A DNA stretch of 64,000 nucleotides from Pristionchus mayeri (GCA_036245805.1 BTRK01000006.1:17702365-17766364); one strand, 5' to 3'; positions 23,701-38,700 are shown, numbered from the stretch's first letter. The notes: generated from the sequence alone by a model not told the origin. A program made the numbers and translations.

Positions 23701-26700
23701 ACATCGTTCAAATTTGAGAAATTGTGATGTGAAAAATATGATTTTTCAAAAATATGGATATCTTCGGTTTTTTCAACTGAATTTGATAGTTAATATAGGT
23801 AATTATAATAAAACAGTAAAAAGGAGACAAATGGACTTTGTATCGTGATGAATAACAATTATGAATATTTGAAATGATCGACTTTTCGATGATTTTCTCC
23901 GTTTTTGGGCAAATGCCCAGGCACAATTGGCTCGGCTTAATATTTTTCCCAATAGATTAATGCATGTAGATTGTGAAAATAATCTCGGTTTACACGAAAT
24001 GGGGGGGGCCGAGCCGCTAAAATTTATTTTCCCCTTTTTGAAATCACTTTACCACATTGGTCGATGTGATATTGTTGTCGTAGGATCTTGTTGTCTACAG
24101 GAAAGTTGTTTGAAATAATTTTCCGAACATTTTGAGCCCAAAATCGCCATTCTAGCTCATCTGGGAGCTGATATATGGTAGGGCCGGGGGAGGAACCGGG
24201 AAAATGCCTAAAAGCCGGTTCTGAAAAAAACAGCCAACGTAGAAAGTCTCGTCCCCAATATACTTCTGCATAATTATCTCGAAGATACTGCTAAAAGTCG
24301 GGGCCGCAGAGGTTCCGTTTTCATGCAATCTCTCAGAAGAGTCGTGATGTGTAAATTTTCTTATTAAAGTGGAAGTATTATTTACTTCGTGCGGTATGCG
24401 TATCTCCAAATGCTTGAAAATCCACACTTTGCGGTGAAGAAATTTGAACAAAATCGAGATTTCGAAAATCGACATTTTTCAAACAATTCAAACTTAGATT
24501 TTTCGATGAGTTTTTACATTCCCCGATATTAAAACTCATTTTTTCGTCAATTGTATGTCGGTACTGTAGAAACGAAGACAGATGGAATGAAAAACCTGAA
24601 ATTCCAAATATTTGACCCTTCGGGATAAAAAACATAAAAACTGAATCGATCGTTCAAGTGGTGCATTCGATGTAGTTTTCATCAGGCTACATTTCAAGCA
24701 TAGTAATCCGGCCTCGTTTTTTCCATATGCTAGAAATTTTGAGCAAAATCCCAAATTTGTGAACATAAACTCGATATTGTAATTGAATGAGATTCGATCA
24801 GGAAAGTGAAATTTTAGTTATTGGCCTACCTAGTGTAATGCAAAAGAGATTTTCAGTCTATCTTGCTCCGTTCAGAAATTATGAAATTTAGATTTTTTGT
24901 CTTTGAGGCCTTGTATTTTCCTGTATACAAATGAAATCGATAAATCAGTAGTAATTTGTGCAACACTGGACCAGGGGTGTACATACACAAAGTATCGGGG
25001 CCTGGTTCATATTCCGGGGGCCGTGGTCGGGGGGTGGTCGAGAATTACCGATACGATCTCTTAAACTAAACTTTCAAACCAAAAAAAATAGGAAAAAAAT
25101 GAAAATATACTGACAACATCGTACTGCATGCACAGGTTATCCTTCCTGATACCGTAGGGAATAGGATATGTTGCGCCTGGTCCACGATTTTCCCCCTGCA
25201 ATCTTCTTGTTGAATATGCTCTCCAGTCACCCTGTCGTTTCTTGCTTCTCAAGTTCATCTATTCTGACGCAGAAACAAGTATGCAATATGAGGCCGTTCG
25301 TGTAAGAATCGAACAAATCGGAGCAGATCTGGCACAGCAAAAAATGGTTTCCTGAAACTTTGACTACGGGGGTTTTCGAGGGTGCTGATCACGATGAGTA
25401 CGTTCATTTTTCACGGAGAGTCTTCGTTGAAGCAAGACGACGTTGCGTCGAAAACAAACTTTTGCTGATATCTTCATTACCAGTATCGTTAAAGTAAAGC
25501 GAATATGTTTTCCCGTGTCGAATTCGATTGCGATCACGATCATATTCTTGTTTTATGATTATTTTTTAAAAATAATTTTTTTGATTTTTGCAATTTATTT
25601 GAAAATAAAATGTGTATCACGAAGACAGCCTAGATCGGTCCATTATGATGCGGGAAATCCAAAACAATTTTTCTTTTTCCAAAATTTTGTGTACTTTGTA
25701 GTGAAAAGGAATTAAATGTGTCGAAAAATGAGAGAGAACAGCTGACCTTCTTGTTTGATCTACCCCGAGTCCCGTCGAAATCTCTCTGATCGATTCCCTC
25801 CCCCTACGTACTCTGACCATCTGCGCTCTCGCCTCTTTCTCCTCTTACTCGTGTTTGTCTCACAATTAATTCATTTTCACCACAAAGTACACAAAATTTT
25901 GGAAAAAAGAAAAATAGTTTTGGATTTCCCGCATCATAATGGACCGATCTAGGCTGTCTTCGTGAACTAGACACAGTCAATCCATGTGGAAAATAAGTCC
26001 AATTAACGTGTCCCATGAAATTCCCACTTCAAAACCTCTACCAGAGTTGCGGTAAATGCAGGCAGACAGTACATCAGAGCAACGTTAGCCAACCACCCCC
26101 AAACAACCAACTCACTCTGGATTGACTTCGGCGTCGCGTCGCATGAGGATCGAGAGGAAGAACTACAATTTTTTATACCAATGAAGTACGCATTTACGAG
26201 AATCATATTTTTAGGATTGGATTTTCCCCAAGTTTCGATTGAAAAAAACGTACAAATTTGCAGTCAGCCATGAACCAAGTCGATACTGAACCTGCCTACA
26301 GTATCCTCACGCCTCCCCTTTCTATTCCTCACATGTGACAGATCGGTGCGTCTCCAGTGCAGCGATGAATCGCCGGCACACGCAAGCAACACCTTCACAA
26401 GAGAGTCGTAGCTCCTGCAATTAGGAAACCTTGTGATTAGCATCCTCAATAAGTAAATTATCACTTTCCTACTACTACATCCTGCAATTTATGAGAAACT
26501 ATATGTGTGAGTTAGTGTTGAAAATTCGAGGTTAAAGGGCTCACTAACGCGCTCCTATCAATTGCGAGGCCGTGACCGGAGAGGGAGAGGTAACGAGCTC
26601 GTTATCCCTCGTTATCTCGATACGCTTTGTGCAACTCCGTTCCCTCTATCCCTCTCCTCCCGCTTTCTCTAACCCGGCAGAGTTAGGAGCGCTGCAAGGA

Positions 26701-29700
26701 GATGGCCGGAAGCCTGATGGCGAGAGAAAACTAGCGTAACCAGGGATAACGAGCTCGTTACCTCTCCCTCACCTGTTACGGGCTCGGAAGATCGCTATCG
26801 TTTAGTCATCCCTAGTGTGAGTAATCATATTTGGCAAGGTGCGAAAAATCTAAATTTTCCGAAATGCGTACATGTACAGGGTGTCGCAAAATTACCCGCA
26901 CTCACTATTCCCCCTGCCATTTCCATGAGAATGCAATTTGGGCGAACAAATTTAGAGCCTTGTATATTAACACTTAGACCAACAAGATAAATTAGCAGAT
27001 TTCGATATGCCCGCCATTAATTCGAATGCAAGCCCTGAGACGACTCTCGTATGAGATGGGCAGTTGCGCAGGCACTAGTCGTCCGTTCGCGCCATGCCTT
27101 GAGAATTTCTGACTTGAGGAAATCCAGAGTGAGGGATTTTTTACGGGAGAGCTTGGCCTGTATAACCCCCCAGACACTGATAGCCAGGGGTTACGATCAG
27201 GGGAATTGGGTGGAGGGGGCACTCAGTAGGAGGAATGTGGTCGGGGATGTGCGCCCCAGCCAATCGAGAGTCTTCTTCGCCTTGTGACTAGGGGCGGAAT
27301 CCTCCTGGAAGGTCCACGGATCAGAACCGCAGTGATTTCTACTCCAGGGTAGAAGGGCCTCTTGCAGGATGTTCTTGATGTAGTAATCTTTGTCCACCTT
27401 GGCTCCAGGATTGACGAAAACGAGGGGAGTCTAGTCAGTGCTGCACATTCCTCCCCACACCATCACGTAGTTCGGATGGCTGGTGTGGCCAGTGAGTCCT
27501 CCCTTCTCCACTGCTTCTTCAGCGCTCTGTGCGTACACCCTATCGTTTTGAGTGTTCATCTTTCCCTCCAAGTGAAAATTTTCTCGTCAGAGAACACAGT
27601 ACTCAAATGCTCGGCTCTCCGACATCCCCAAGAGTAGACGGACAATGTTAAAAATCCGTCCCTCAAGAAGATATAATGGTCCGGAAAAAAATGGACCGAT
27701 ATATTATTTACAGTAAATTTATTGGTCCACTGCCCAAATTTTCGGACCGATATAATTGATGGTCCCTCATTAACTACATTATTTTACCATTGTTTAGTGC
27801 TTTGGCTTCCAACCCATCCCAGTTTCTATTAGGGAACTCACTACAAGGGTACAAGGATGCAAGGGTGACTTCCGGATCAACGAATTAAGATTTAATTGTC
27901 ATGCATGCAAATCTTCTTATTATTTGGCCCCTGGGTATCGCCAAAGATCAATACCATCAACGATAAGGTCTCGTCGAAGCGCTGTTTACCACGTAGGTTT
28001 CATATGTTACATATCCGGCTTAGGTTTTAACGCCGGAAACTTCACGTTGCTCCAATCAGCTGGAACTAGAGTTCGTAATTCGGGTCTTCGTCTCTTCATT
28101 TCACACACTCTCTAGACCGGTCGAGCGGTGACTGGTCTCCTCCTTCCCGCACGATCCTCACTCGTGCCCAACTCCAGATACCTCTCGATGGTATCGTAGA
28201 CGGTTCTCTTGGGATGGGAGCATTGAGTCTTCGGAAGATCTCTGATCGAGGGAAGACGCCCCGTACCGCAACTTGATGATTGCGCCACGCAGCGAACTTG
28301 ACTTCACCATGGAGACTAGAGTTGACTAAATGGTTTGAAACTTGAAATAGTTAAGGGGCAAGGGTCCCTCATCAAAATTACGAAATAAGTCTGATGCAAT
28401 ATCGGCGGCTATTTCGCAATAGAGGAAAATCGAGTGCGGGTAATTTTGTGACACCCTGTAGTACTCGACTACGTAGTACTCGACTAGGGTACTGTGAGAA
28501 TAGAAAGCGTACCAAGTTGGTGTGCCTCGGTGCACAAAGGAATTAGCAAAACGGAACGGAACATTAAATGTACGGTAGCTGCCTGTCGTGCTGAGCCTTC
28601 TGTTGTGTGTACATGCACAGCGCGACAGGCAGCTACCGTACATTTAACGTTCCGTTCTGCTGATTCCTTTGTACACCGAGGCACACCAACTTGCTACGCT
28701 TTCTATTCTCACAGTAGTTCATGTATTGCATCTAGAGTTATCTAGATCACACTCTGCACCGAACTTTTCGCAAAAAATAGGTATCCAATTGTCACTCTTT
28801 CGCTATCAATCGAAGCGAAAGAGTGGAAATTGGGATGCATATCCATTGAAAAATCGACAATAGCTCGTTCAGATGAATACTTTGAATAATAGCTCGTTCA
28901 GATGGGTGGGTATGAGCTCAAGATGTGGTACCGCTTTCAGACTATACTGCAAAGCAGATTAATCATCTCATTAAAATCCGAATCGAACTTTCCCCTCAAC
29001 ACCTACTCATAAACCTTTCTCACCTCTGGTTCAGTTCATTCTGCTCCCCCACATATTCCGCTGCCTTTCTCTTCGTTTCTTCACCGGGTGCTCCATACTT
29101 GGCTGCGTGTTTCCCTCCTTTGCCCGAGTGGAGCAACGCCATAGCGAGAGCATCCACTGAGGGTTCGGACTGCAATGTTTTTTTCACTCATAAAACAATT
29201 TGAGAAAAACGGAATTATATTCCGGGAAGGTTTTGACGAGATATGAATTGCGCCGAATATAGTTGGCTAGATGTTAGTTCGCACCCGGATTGCTTGTTGT
29301 GAGTGTTTATGAAAAGCGTATCGCGCACACTTTATCATTCATATCATTCGAACTAGCGACCTTCAGGTGTGGATGATTTTACAACAGCGAGATAGTATAC
29401 GGTAGGGTGCAGTGAAATTTTCCGCGATTTCCTTAAATGTACCATGGTGTACGGTGTGGGTATACGGTAGTTTTCTGCGATTTGGTAAATCGCACCATGG
29501 TCTGTGGCGTGGTATACGGTAGCGTGTATTTAAGTTTTCTGCGATTTAGTAAATCACACCATGGTGTGGTGGGTGGTGCAGAGGGTGCAGTTAAGTTTTC
29601 AACGATTTCGAAAAATGCACCATGGTTTGCGGGTATACGGTAATCATAAGTCCGACCAACGGAATATTGTTTGACCCAAGGCTAACTGTTATGGTATACG

Positions 29701-32700
29701 GTAGTCACACCATGGTGTGTGGTGTGGTGGGGGGTTCATCGAGTGCAGTGAAGGTTTGTGCGATTTAGTAAATCACATCATTGTGCGTGGTGTGGTGGGT
29801 GGTGCAGAGGGTGCAGTTAAGTTTTCTGCGATTTCGTAAAATGCACCATGATGTGCGGGTATACGGTAGTCATAAACCTGACCAACGGAATATTGTCTGA
29901 CCCAAGGCTAACTGTTATGGTATACGGTAAGCGTCACCGACAAACAAACTGACTCACGGACAGACAGACGATACGATATTTTCTCCTATAGGAATAACAT
30001 TCGAAATCACGAGTAAATATCCCACCTTCAACTCGTGAATCCTGTAGCTCTCAAAGAAGGAGGCTATCGTGCTCTCGGCGATCTTGAGTAGTCGAATAAT
30101 CGATGGCCGATCAGAGCGCTTCATCCTAAATCAGGGAGTTAATGCAACGGTATTGATTAACTAATAGGAGAAAATATAGCACGTGTATCGCGAGTCAGTG
30201 AATGAAATATTAGCTCCCCGGGAACAAAACCAAACTTTTTTTGCCTGATCTTTACTATATTTTAGTGGTAGAATACCCAGGACGGATGTTGTCGAAAAAT
30301 ATAGGTTGTTGGTCCCAGAGCCGGCTTTTAGGAATTTTCCGGTTTTGCACCTGGCTATACTGTATATCAGCTCCCAGATAAGCTAGAAAGGTGGCTTTGG
30401 GCTCAAAATGTTCGGAAAATTATTTCCAGCAACTTTTGTGTTGAAAACATTTTTGAACAATCAAAACTGGAAAAGTTATAGAAGAAAAACCAATGTGCGA
30501 GACAGCAAAAAATTATTTTCCATATCACGCAGGAAACTTTCAATGGATTTTTATTGCACTAAATCAAAGAACAAACATTAATACATGCAGGAAAAATATT
30601 GAAGAGAGAAAAAGCTGACGCCTTTTTCAGGATTTTCGGCGCCGAACATGGTGATGAGGTAAAAAATCAGAATATTTTCATTCCAGACATCCTTAATTTA
30701 ATTTTTAGTTATAAATAAAACCGATTTGAGTCGTTTGTGGAACAAGCAAGTTTGATGATGCTCAAAAAACGAGATTTCGGCTAACTTTCAAAAATCGATT
30801 TTCACATCCTCAATTTTCCCCAAATTTGGGCATTTGTAATTTCTCACGTTGATAAGTTCATCCAGGATATGTATGTATTATTTGTAGTAGACTCCGACTA
30901 GATTTGATATTTATTGGAATTGGAAGATACATGGTTTCGAATCGCTTAGATTCTTCGCTCGAAAATGCCTCCACGGGAGTGTTCAAAATTTTCAAAATTA
31001 GTTTTCAGCTGAAATTTTGTGAATACTGACCGGATTTGTGCATCTAAAATCATATTTAGGACTGCTTAATAAGAAAACATAGCCAAAATGCAATATATCT
31101 TGGCTAGAAAGATTTTTTTCGATTTCTTTAGAAAAATATTGATTCGTTAACTTCTCGGCGTATTCTGACTAATACCCTATTTTCAAGATTTTTGATGCAC
31201 AAATCCGATCAGTAATCACACAATTTCAGATGAAAACTAATTTTGAAAATTTTGAACACTCCCGTGGAGGCATTTTCGAGCGAAGAATCTAAGGGATGCG
31301 AAACCATGGATCTACAAATTCCAATAAATATCAAATCTAGACGGAGTCTACTACAAATAATACATACATATCCTGGATGAACTTATCAACGTGAGAAATT
31401 ACAAATGCCCAAATTTGGGAAAAATTGAGGATGTGAAAATCGATTTTTGAAAGTTAGCCGAAATCTCGTTTTTTGAGCATCATCAAACTTGCTTGTTCCA
31501 GAAACGGCTCAAATCGGTTTTATGTATAGCTAAAAAGTAAATTAAGGATGCCTGGAATGAAAATATTCTGATTTTTTACCACATGACCATGTTCGGCGCC
31601 GATAACCCTGAAAAAGGCGTCAGCTTTTTTTCTCTTCAATATTTTTCCTACATGTATTGGGGTGTCCGGAAAGTTCGTATAATGCTTCGGAAAAAAGTCA
31701 GTTCGCGATCAAATGCAGTGATTGCGCAATCTGTTTGTCAACAATGTATTGCATCATTCTGACGTTGAGTAGTGAGAGGATTTAATCAGTCTCCTAGTTG
31801 CTACATTGATTCTTGTGATGGACTCCCATCTCTACCTCCGAGCAGTTTTACTTCATTACTACCGTCTTGGCCGATCCGTGAAGGAGGCCCACTAACCTAT
31901 ATTTTTCGACCTATATTTTTCGACAACATCCGTCCTGGGTATTCTACCACTAAAATATAGCAAAGATCAGGCAAAAAAAGTTTGGTTTTGTTCCCGCACT
32001 CCTCCACTGGCTCGTGATACGTGTGATAGATATATTAGTGCTCACTTTAGGAAAGAAAACATGGACAACAGACTCTCTCATTAAAGTTACCTACCCAACA
32101 AGGACGAAACCCTGATCTCACCCTGATCCCGTCGCGTGTACGAGAGAGTATGCAAAAGTGAGAGAGCGCGTGATTACGCTGATCATTTCCGGCTTTCCCT
32201 TGAGGCTATTATTGATTTTTAGCATTTTGAATATTCATTCTATACTAATTCAACCATCGGCTATTCGATGGAGGACAAAAAATAATGGGTCAATTGTGTT
32301 GGGTAACTTTAATGGATTGGGCACATATAATTTTAATCATTTCTCGATTATATGAGAGGAATCACGAGAAAATCACCCATTTGAGTGGGGTCTGCGGCGG
32401 TAAAACACAAACTCATCCAATCCAGATATAAACATGGTGTAAGGTATTTCAAATGATGCTCTATCAAACTGCATCGTCAGAATTTTGATAACTGTCGTCA
32501 TCTTCGAGATTCAGAAGGACAAACTTGGGACTCTCACTTTTTAAGGTTCAAATCGAGCCCACTTAAATGACTGTAAGTCCGTATAAAATGATGATAGAAA
32601 CTCGTTCTTTGCTCAGAAAGAAAGCAGAGAACATTCTCTACAACATTTATGTTGAACATGTCATTCCCTGTGTACGTCCCAGTGCGGGGTGGTCGGGTCG

Positions 32701-35700
32701 ACCAAAAATGACCTATCTCTGAAAATCGGAAAAACCTTCTGAGATTTTGTGCGAAATTGATAGAAACTATGTGTGACTAACTTGACGCCAAATATTAGCG
32801 AAATTGAAATATGTATAAAAAAAGGGCGTGACTTTTCGTCCAGCGACGTCTGAATGGGTACCATACACAAACACCTCCTTAGCTCCAAGTAATGGCTACT
32901 AGAGTCAAATCTGCCCAAAATCATCCAAAATAACACTTAGAATAGTTTCCGACCCCAATACAGTACACCCATTGGGCCAAAATTACGACCGGACCTGAAA
33001 ATTGAAAATCGATTTTCAGGCCCTTATCAACTTGTGAGCTCGGCCCAAATGTACTAAATCACTTTCAAATAACGTAAACATGTCCCTCTACACTACTCAA
33101 GCAAAGGGCGCACCCATAAATGCGAAATTTCGTCAGAGGTATGCAAGAAAATGCGCAAAACTGAAGTTCAGGTCAACATGGTCAAAGAGACCCGTCACTT
33201 AGCTAGAAATGTAGAGCATGATGAGCTAAACATTTCATCTGTTGAAAGTGAGCATCTATCTTTTCGTTGAAACGCGCTACAGAGCCTAGAAGTTCAGAAG
33301 AAACGGGATAGAATCCCCTGAGAGCGGGCAGATTTGACTCTAGTAGCCATTACTTGGAGCTAAAGAGGTGTTTGTGTATGTTACCCATTCAGACGTCGCT
33401 GGACGAAAAGTCACGCCCTTTTTTTATACATATTTCAATTTCGCTAATATTTGGCGTCAAGTTAGTCACACATAGTTTCTATCAATTTCGCACAAAATCT
33501 CAGAAGGTTTTTCCGATTTTCAGAGATAGGTCATTTTTGGTCGACCCGACCACCCCGCACTGGGACGTACACAGGGAATGACATGTTCAACATAAATGTT
33601 GTAGAGAATGTTCTCAGCTTTCTTTCTGAGCAAAGAACGAGTTTCTATCATCATTTTATACGGACTTATAGTCATTTAAGTGGGCTCGATATGAACCTTA
33701 AAAAGTGAGTGTCCCAAGTTTGGCCTTCTGAATCTCGAAGATGACGACAGTTATCAAAATTCTGACGACGCAGTTTGATAAAGCATCATTTGATATACCT
33801 TACACCATGTTTATATCTGGATTGGATGAGTTTGTGTTTACCACCGCGGAGAAGGTGATTCTCTCGTGATGTCTCTCATATATTTCTGAGTATCTACCGT
33901 ACCCCTCTTCCTCACCTCACGAGCGCCGGCCACACCTTCGCCGCGATCTCCCAATCCTGTTGCAGCAGCAGAGCCTGTCGCTTTCCGTTGATAAGCATGT
34001 AGAGAGCGCCCTGGGAAAATTATAAGAGAGGAATCGCGAGAGAATCGAGCACTCAGCTGCGTCGTCAGAATTCCGATATCTGTCGTCATCGTCGAGATTC
34101 AGAAGGTCAAACATTGTACTGTCACTTTTCGGCAGTCATATCGCGCTCACTTAAATGATAATAACATCCTTTAATCTAGAGAAATAACGCCGTTCTTTTC
34201 TTTCCAACGAAAGCTACCATCATGCGCTACAACTTTCATGCTGACGATGTCATTCCTTGTGTACGTCCTGGTTCGGGGTGGTTGGGTTCACTAAAAATTA
34301 AGTTTCTCTAAAAATCGGAAAACGTCTTGAGATCGGGTGCTTTTTTTGATTGTGCTTATTGAGGGCTATCTTGTGCCAAAAAATCAGGAAAATCGAGAGA
34401 GGGAAAAAGTGGGCTCACTTTTTGTGCAGTGACCCCAAAATTGGTTCCAGACAACAATACTTCCAAAGCTCCAATTTACCTCTCTGGGATACATTCAAAA
34501 AATCTGAAACAACATTTTAAATTCTTTCCCCATCAGTTATACAGTCAATGTTTAGGTTGCTTTGGGGTGTGAGGGACAAATACACATAGTGGTAGAATAC
34601 TTTATATTAGGTTGAGCCTTAAGTTTTGCGCGATTTTGACTAAAGTGCATCCTGATATCTAACATCGGTCGTTGTTGCCCAATCAACTCAGATCTTTTAG
34701 TGCTAGATAGGGACATTTATACTCTCATTAGCGCACACTATCATAGATCGCTCCGACCAAGGGAAATAAAACAGAGATGCAGCAAACTTCATCTGGCTAA
34801 CCAACGACAGTACTTTTCAAAGTATGATAATTTCTTTTAGAACGGAGATAGGACCCTATGTTAACCACAGTTGTAAAGCGTGACAGGCCTAAATTGTACC
34901 GGTAATGTTGAGACTGATCAGCCATTAAGGGCCTGTTAGAAATATGCGCGGAATCAGAATTTGAGTTTTCATGACGAATGTCAAGATAAGTTTTAGGGGT
35001 ACTGTATCTATACCGATAGTTCTTGAGATTTCAATTATTTATGAATGTGAACTACCTTTCTAGTACAAGTCAAAATTCCATTTGGGAGAGAATGCGGATC
35101 TCCATTCATGAACAGGGTTTTTCGGATTTTAGATGTCCAATGTAGAACATCGAAATACACACTTTTGCCTTTTTTGTGCTAGCCACGTGGTTCGAAGGAC
35201 GGTTCTTTCGTGCTACAATTAACGACCAACCCTTACCCTATCACTCACTAATTAGGAATATTGTGGAGGTCGTTACTTTTTCTAGGGTGAACCGTGCCTG
35301 AAGGCTCTCCATATCAGCGTTTTCGACATTTTCATTGAAAAATAATTCAGGTGCAAATGTCACTTTTTTTAGATGAGAAAGCCAAGTGGGCTCTTAAATA
35401 TCGTTGCAATAGATAACCCTGTAAGTAATGATAACAGCGCCCATAGGTGGCTGTCAGTCTCGTTAATCCGCGAAACAGGTGATGTTTCGAGAGAACTCGA
35501 TAGACTCGATATTTTTCTGAAAAATCCAAAGTTACGCAGACCTTGATTTCTCACAAAGTAGAGATATTTGCTCTAGTTAAAATATATTATTCTAAAGTTT
35601 GAACACGTCCATATATATCGACATCAGGACAATAGATGGTTATTTTAGCAAAATAAACTGCACAAACTCAAAGTTAAGAGCCAAAATCGCGCAAAACTTT

Positions 35701-38700
35701 AGGCTCAACCTAATAGGTACAATAACTCACAGATACCGCTTCATGGGGAAAGGGAATAGGGACTAGAGGGGAAAGGGACTACCGGCTCGTGTCTCGTCTC
35801 GGGGCGAACTCTCGTTGAATCCCCGATTGCCGGATCAATCGGGAAGCCACGCCTACTGATCAGTTGGATGATTATGAGTCAAGGGATTGGGGATACGGAT
35901 AATGTGGAAGAGAGCAGATACCAAGGATCTTCGATCCTTGACATCTTCCCTCCTTTACAATAGTCTGCCCTCGGACTAAATTAAGACAAAAAACGAGTAC
36001 AATGAAACGGAAAATTGGACCCTCCCAGTCGCACGAACTTGTAGGAATTAACTTGAGACCATATGTGCTCCTAAAATAATTTCACTTTGCATTGTTCACT
36101 GTGCGGACTCACCAAATTGATGTTGCCCTGAAGAGCGACCATTAGACTCTCCTTCTTGAGGCTTCAGAGCCATACAAAGTCGGAAGCAATGTCTTTGCTA
36201 TCCACTCTTTTCTGAAATGAGAACCAATTAGACTGAGCTCACTTCATATAGGAATGTAAATGCTTCGAGTGTATCGGATACGCCACTTCAGCCTATCCAA
36301 GAATAAAATAATTTCTGAAAATATAAAAAATGCAGTCATCCTTAGAACATAAAACAGCACATCCGCCTTTGCGTAGTCCATGCATTGAATGCAGTGAGTA
36401 GTGAGTACTAGAGACAGATAGCGGGATCGCAAAATCGGTCACTGAGTCCCATTCTCAATCTCTCACCCGAGAGAGACAACATGCAGACGAAATCTGAGAA
36501 TTCAAGTGAATCTCACCTCAATGAACTCAGTACATTCGAGAGTCAATTGAAAACAATAGCTTGAGCGAATGAAAGCAATAGCTCGAGCGAAGAAATCTGA
36601 AGTGCTTGAACAGCCCTCACTTCCAGAAGTAAAAGTCCCCTAACTCCTTTCATCTTCTGAAGAGATCAAGGAGCGAACAATCGGATATTTCTTATCACTT
36701 TTATCATCTGACTCAGAGAGCCAACTGAGAGCTGACTGCCACATTCCGAGATCAGATGCACTGATAAGATCTGATTTCGAGTTAAGAAAAGCAACATCTG
36801 ATGCTTTCGCAATCATTTGACTGTAATACTTACAGTACCAGCGAATTCAGGTGATCGTAAGTCCAATCGATTATTCGGATAAAAATTCACCAGTGTTCCC
36901 TCGATCGCCTTCAGGAGAATAACCATTCTCGCTGAAGGTATCGGGGACACTCACTCACACATTTTTCTCAGTTGGAAGTTCATGGGCGTTTTCACGGACA
37001 GGCTATCCAAGGTCGGTATGTGCCTAACTTAGACGCCCGGCGTGAATGGAGACGAGCTCTCTTTTCGCAATACACTTGTTCAACTCACCTCTGGATTTCA
37101 CTCCGGCGCTTCTCTCCTTTCTCATTCCTCTCCTTCCTCACTTCTGGAGTCTCCGGTCGCTTCCCTGCGAATCCTCGTGAGCACTCTCTCGATGCCTCTA
37201 CTCGGCCATCTCAGAAGTAGTTTGAATTGTTGCTGAATTAAGATTAACGCGCCTGAAATCCATCCACTGGCTAGTTGACAGTGAAACACATGAACTGAGT
37301 TGCCCAACTCTTGACAAGACGAGAACACATCGGAAGAAACAAGGACACATTACACATAAATATGCAAGAGGTCAGTGGAAATCGAAAAAAAAATTGGGAA
37401 AGCAACCAAACATTGAAAACATATCAACCTGAGCATCGACTCAGGAACCACTCCTGCTAACAGTCAATGTTTAGGTTGCTTTGGGGTGTGAGGGACAAAT
37501 ACACATAGCGGTAGAATACTTTATAGGTACAATAACTCACAGATACCGCTTCATGGGGAAGGGAATAGGGACAAGAGGGGAAAGGGACTACCGGCTCGTG
37601 TCTCGTCTCGGGGCGAACTCTCGTTGAATCCCCGATTGCCGGATCAATCGGGAAGCCACGCCTACTGATCAGTTGGATGATTATGAGTCAAGGGATTGGG
37701 GATACGGATAATGTGGAAGAGAGCAGATACCAAGGATCTTCGATCCTTGACAATACCACTTCCACTGATCAAAGATTACGGTATGACCTCAAATACAAAA
37801 ATCGATATTTTGACCCTCAGCGACCCCTAGGGTGGGTGCTATTGCACTAAATCAGTTCCAAGTAATGCAAGAACACCCCTTGAAATGTCTGAAAGAAAGT
37901 GGGCACGAATAAATACAAAATTTCATGTGAGGAATTCATGGAAAGGCATAACAGTGTACAACCGTACAAATTTGACTATCGGAGCTGCCCTATGCTAGAA
38001 ATGTAGAACACGATGAGCTAAACATTTCATCTGTTGAAAGTGAGTCTCTATCTTTTCATTGAAGCGAGCTACAGAGCGTAGAAGATGCACAGAAACCGGC
38101 TGGAATCGCCCGAGAGCGCGCACTCTAACCGTCTGCCGCTCTCGCCGCCTGACCTCCCCCTCCCTCTCCTCTATTTAGCACTCTCCCGGGCGCCCCACCG
38201 TTGTTTTCTGCAATCTTCTAGGCTCTCTAGCTCGCGTAAAAGAAAAGATAGAGACTCACTTTCAACAGATGAAATGTTTAGCTCATCGTGCATTACATTT
38301 CTAGCCTAGGGTGAGCTCCGAAAGTCAAATTTTGTACGGTTGTACACTGTTGTGCCTTTCCATGAATTCCTTACATGAAATTTCGTATTTATGCATGCCC
38401 ACTTTCTTTCAGACGTTTCAAGGGGTGTTCATGCATTACTTGGAATTGATTAAGTGCAATAGCACCCACCCTAGGGGTCGCTGAGGGTCAAAATATCGAT
38501 TTTTGTATTTGAGGTCATACCGTAATCTTTGATCAATGGAAGTGGTATATCTGATGGGGAAAGAATTTAAAATGTTGTTTCAGATGTTTTTGAATGTATC
38601 CCAGAGAGGTAAATTGGAGCTTTGCAAGTATTGTTGTCTGGAACCAATTTTGGGGTCACTGCACAAAAAGTGAGCCCAATTTCCCCCCCCCCTCTCGATT

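Noticed and set aside
22889..23926. Two matching ORFs of 98 and 72 codons on opposite strands
   Set aside because: They are the two arms of one palindrome, so the match is expected and gives no evidence for a protein.
25111..25195. Alternative frame reading Gly-Glu-Asn-Arg-Gly-Pro-Gly as a PSME4 exon
   Set aside because: The frame dictated by the 2-nt overhang of the previous exon (26116-26162) is open too and aligns better with the expected helix, so that reading was kept.
32661..33581. Two matching ORFs of 91 and 75 codons on opposite strands
   Set aside because: Same reason: mirrored arms of foldback FB-1.
36112..36212. Possible PSME4 exon on the minus strand with good splice sites
   Set aside because: It has an in-frame TGA, lies inside the LTR-type element, and the exons on either side (39911-40036 and 33916-34011) already join directly at Lys-Gly-Ala-Leu-Tyr.
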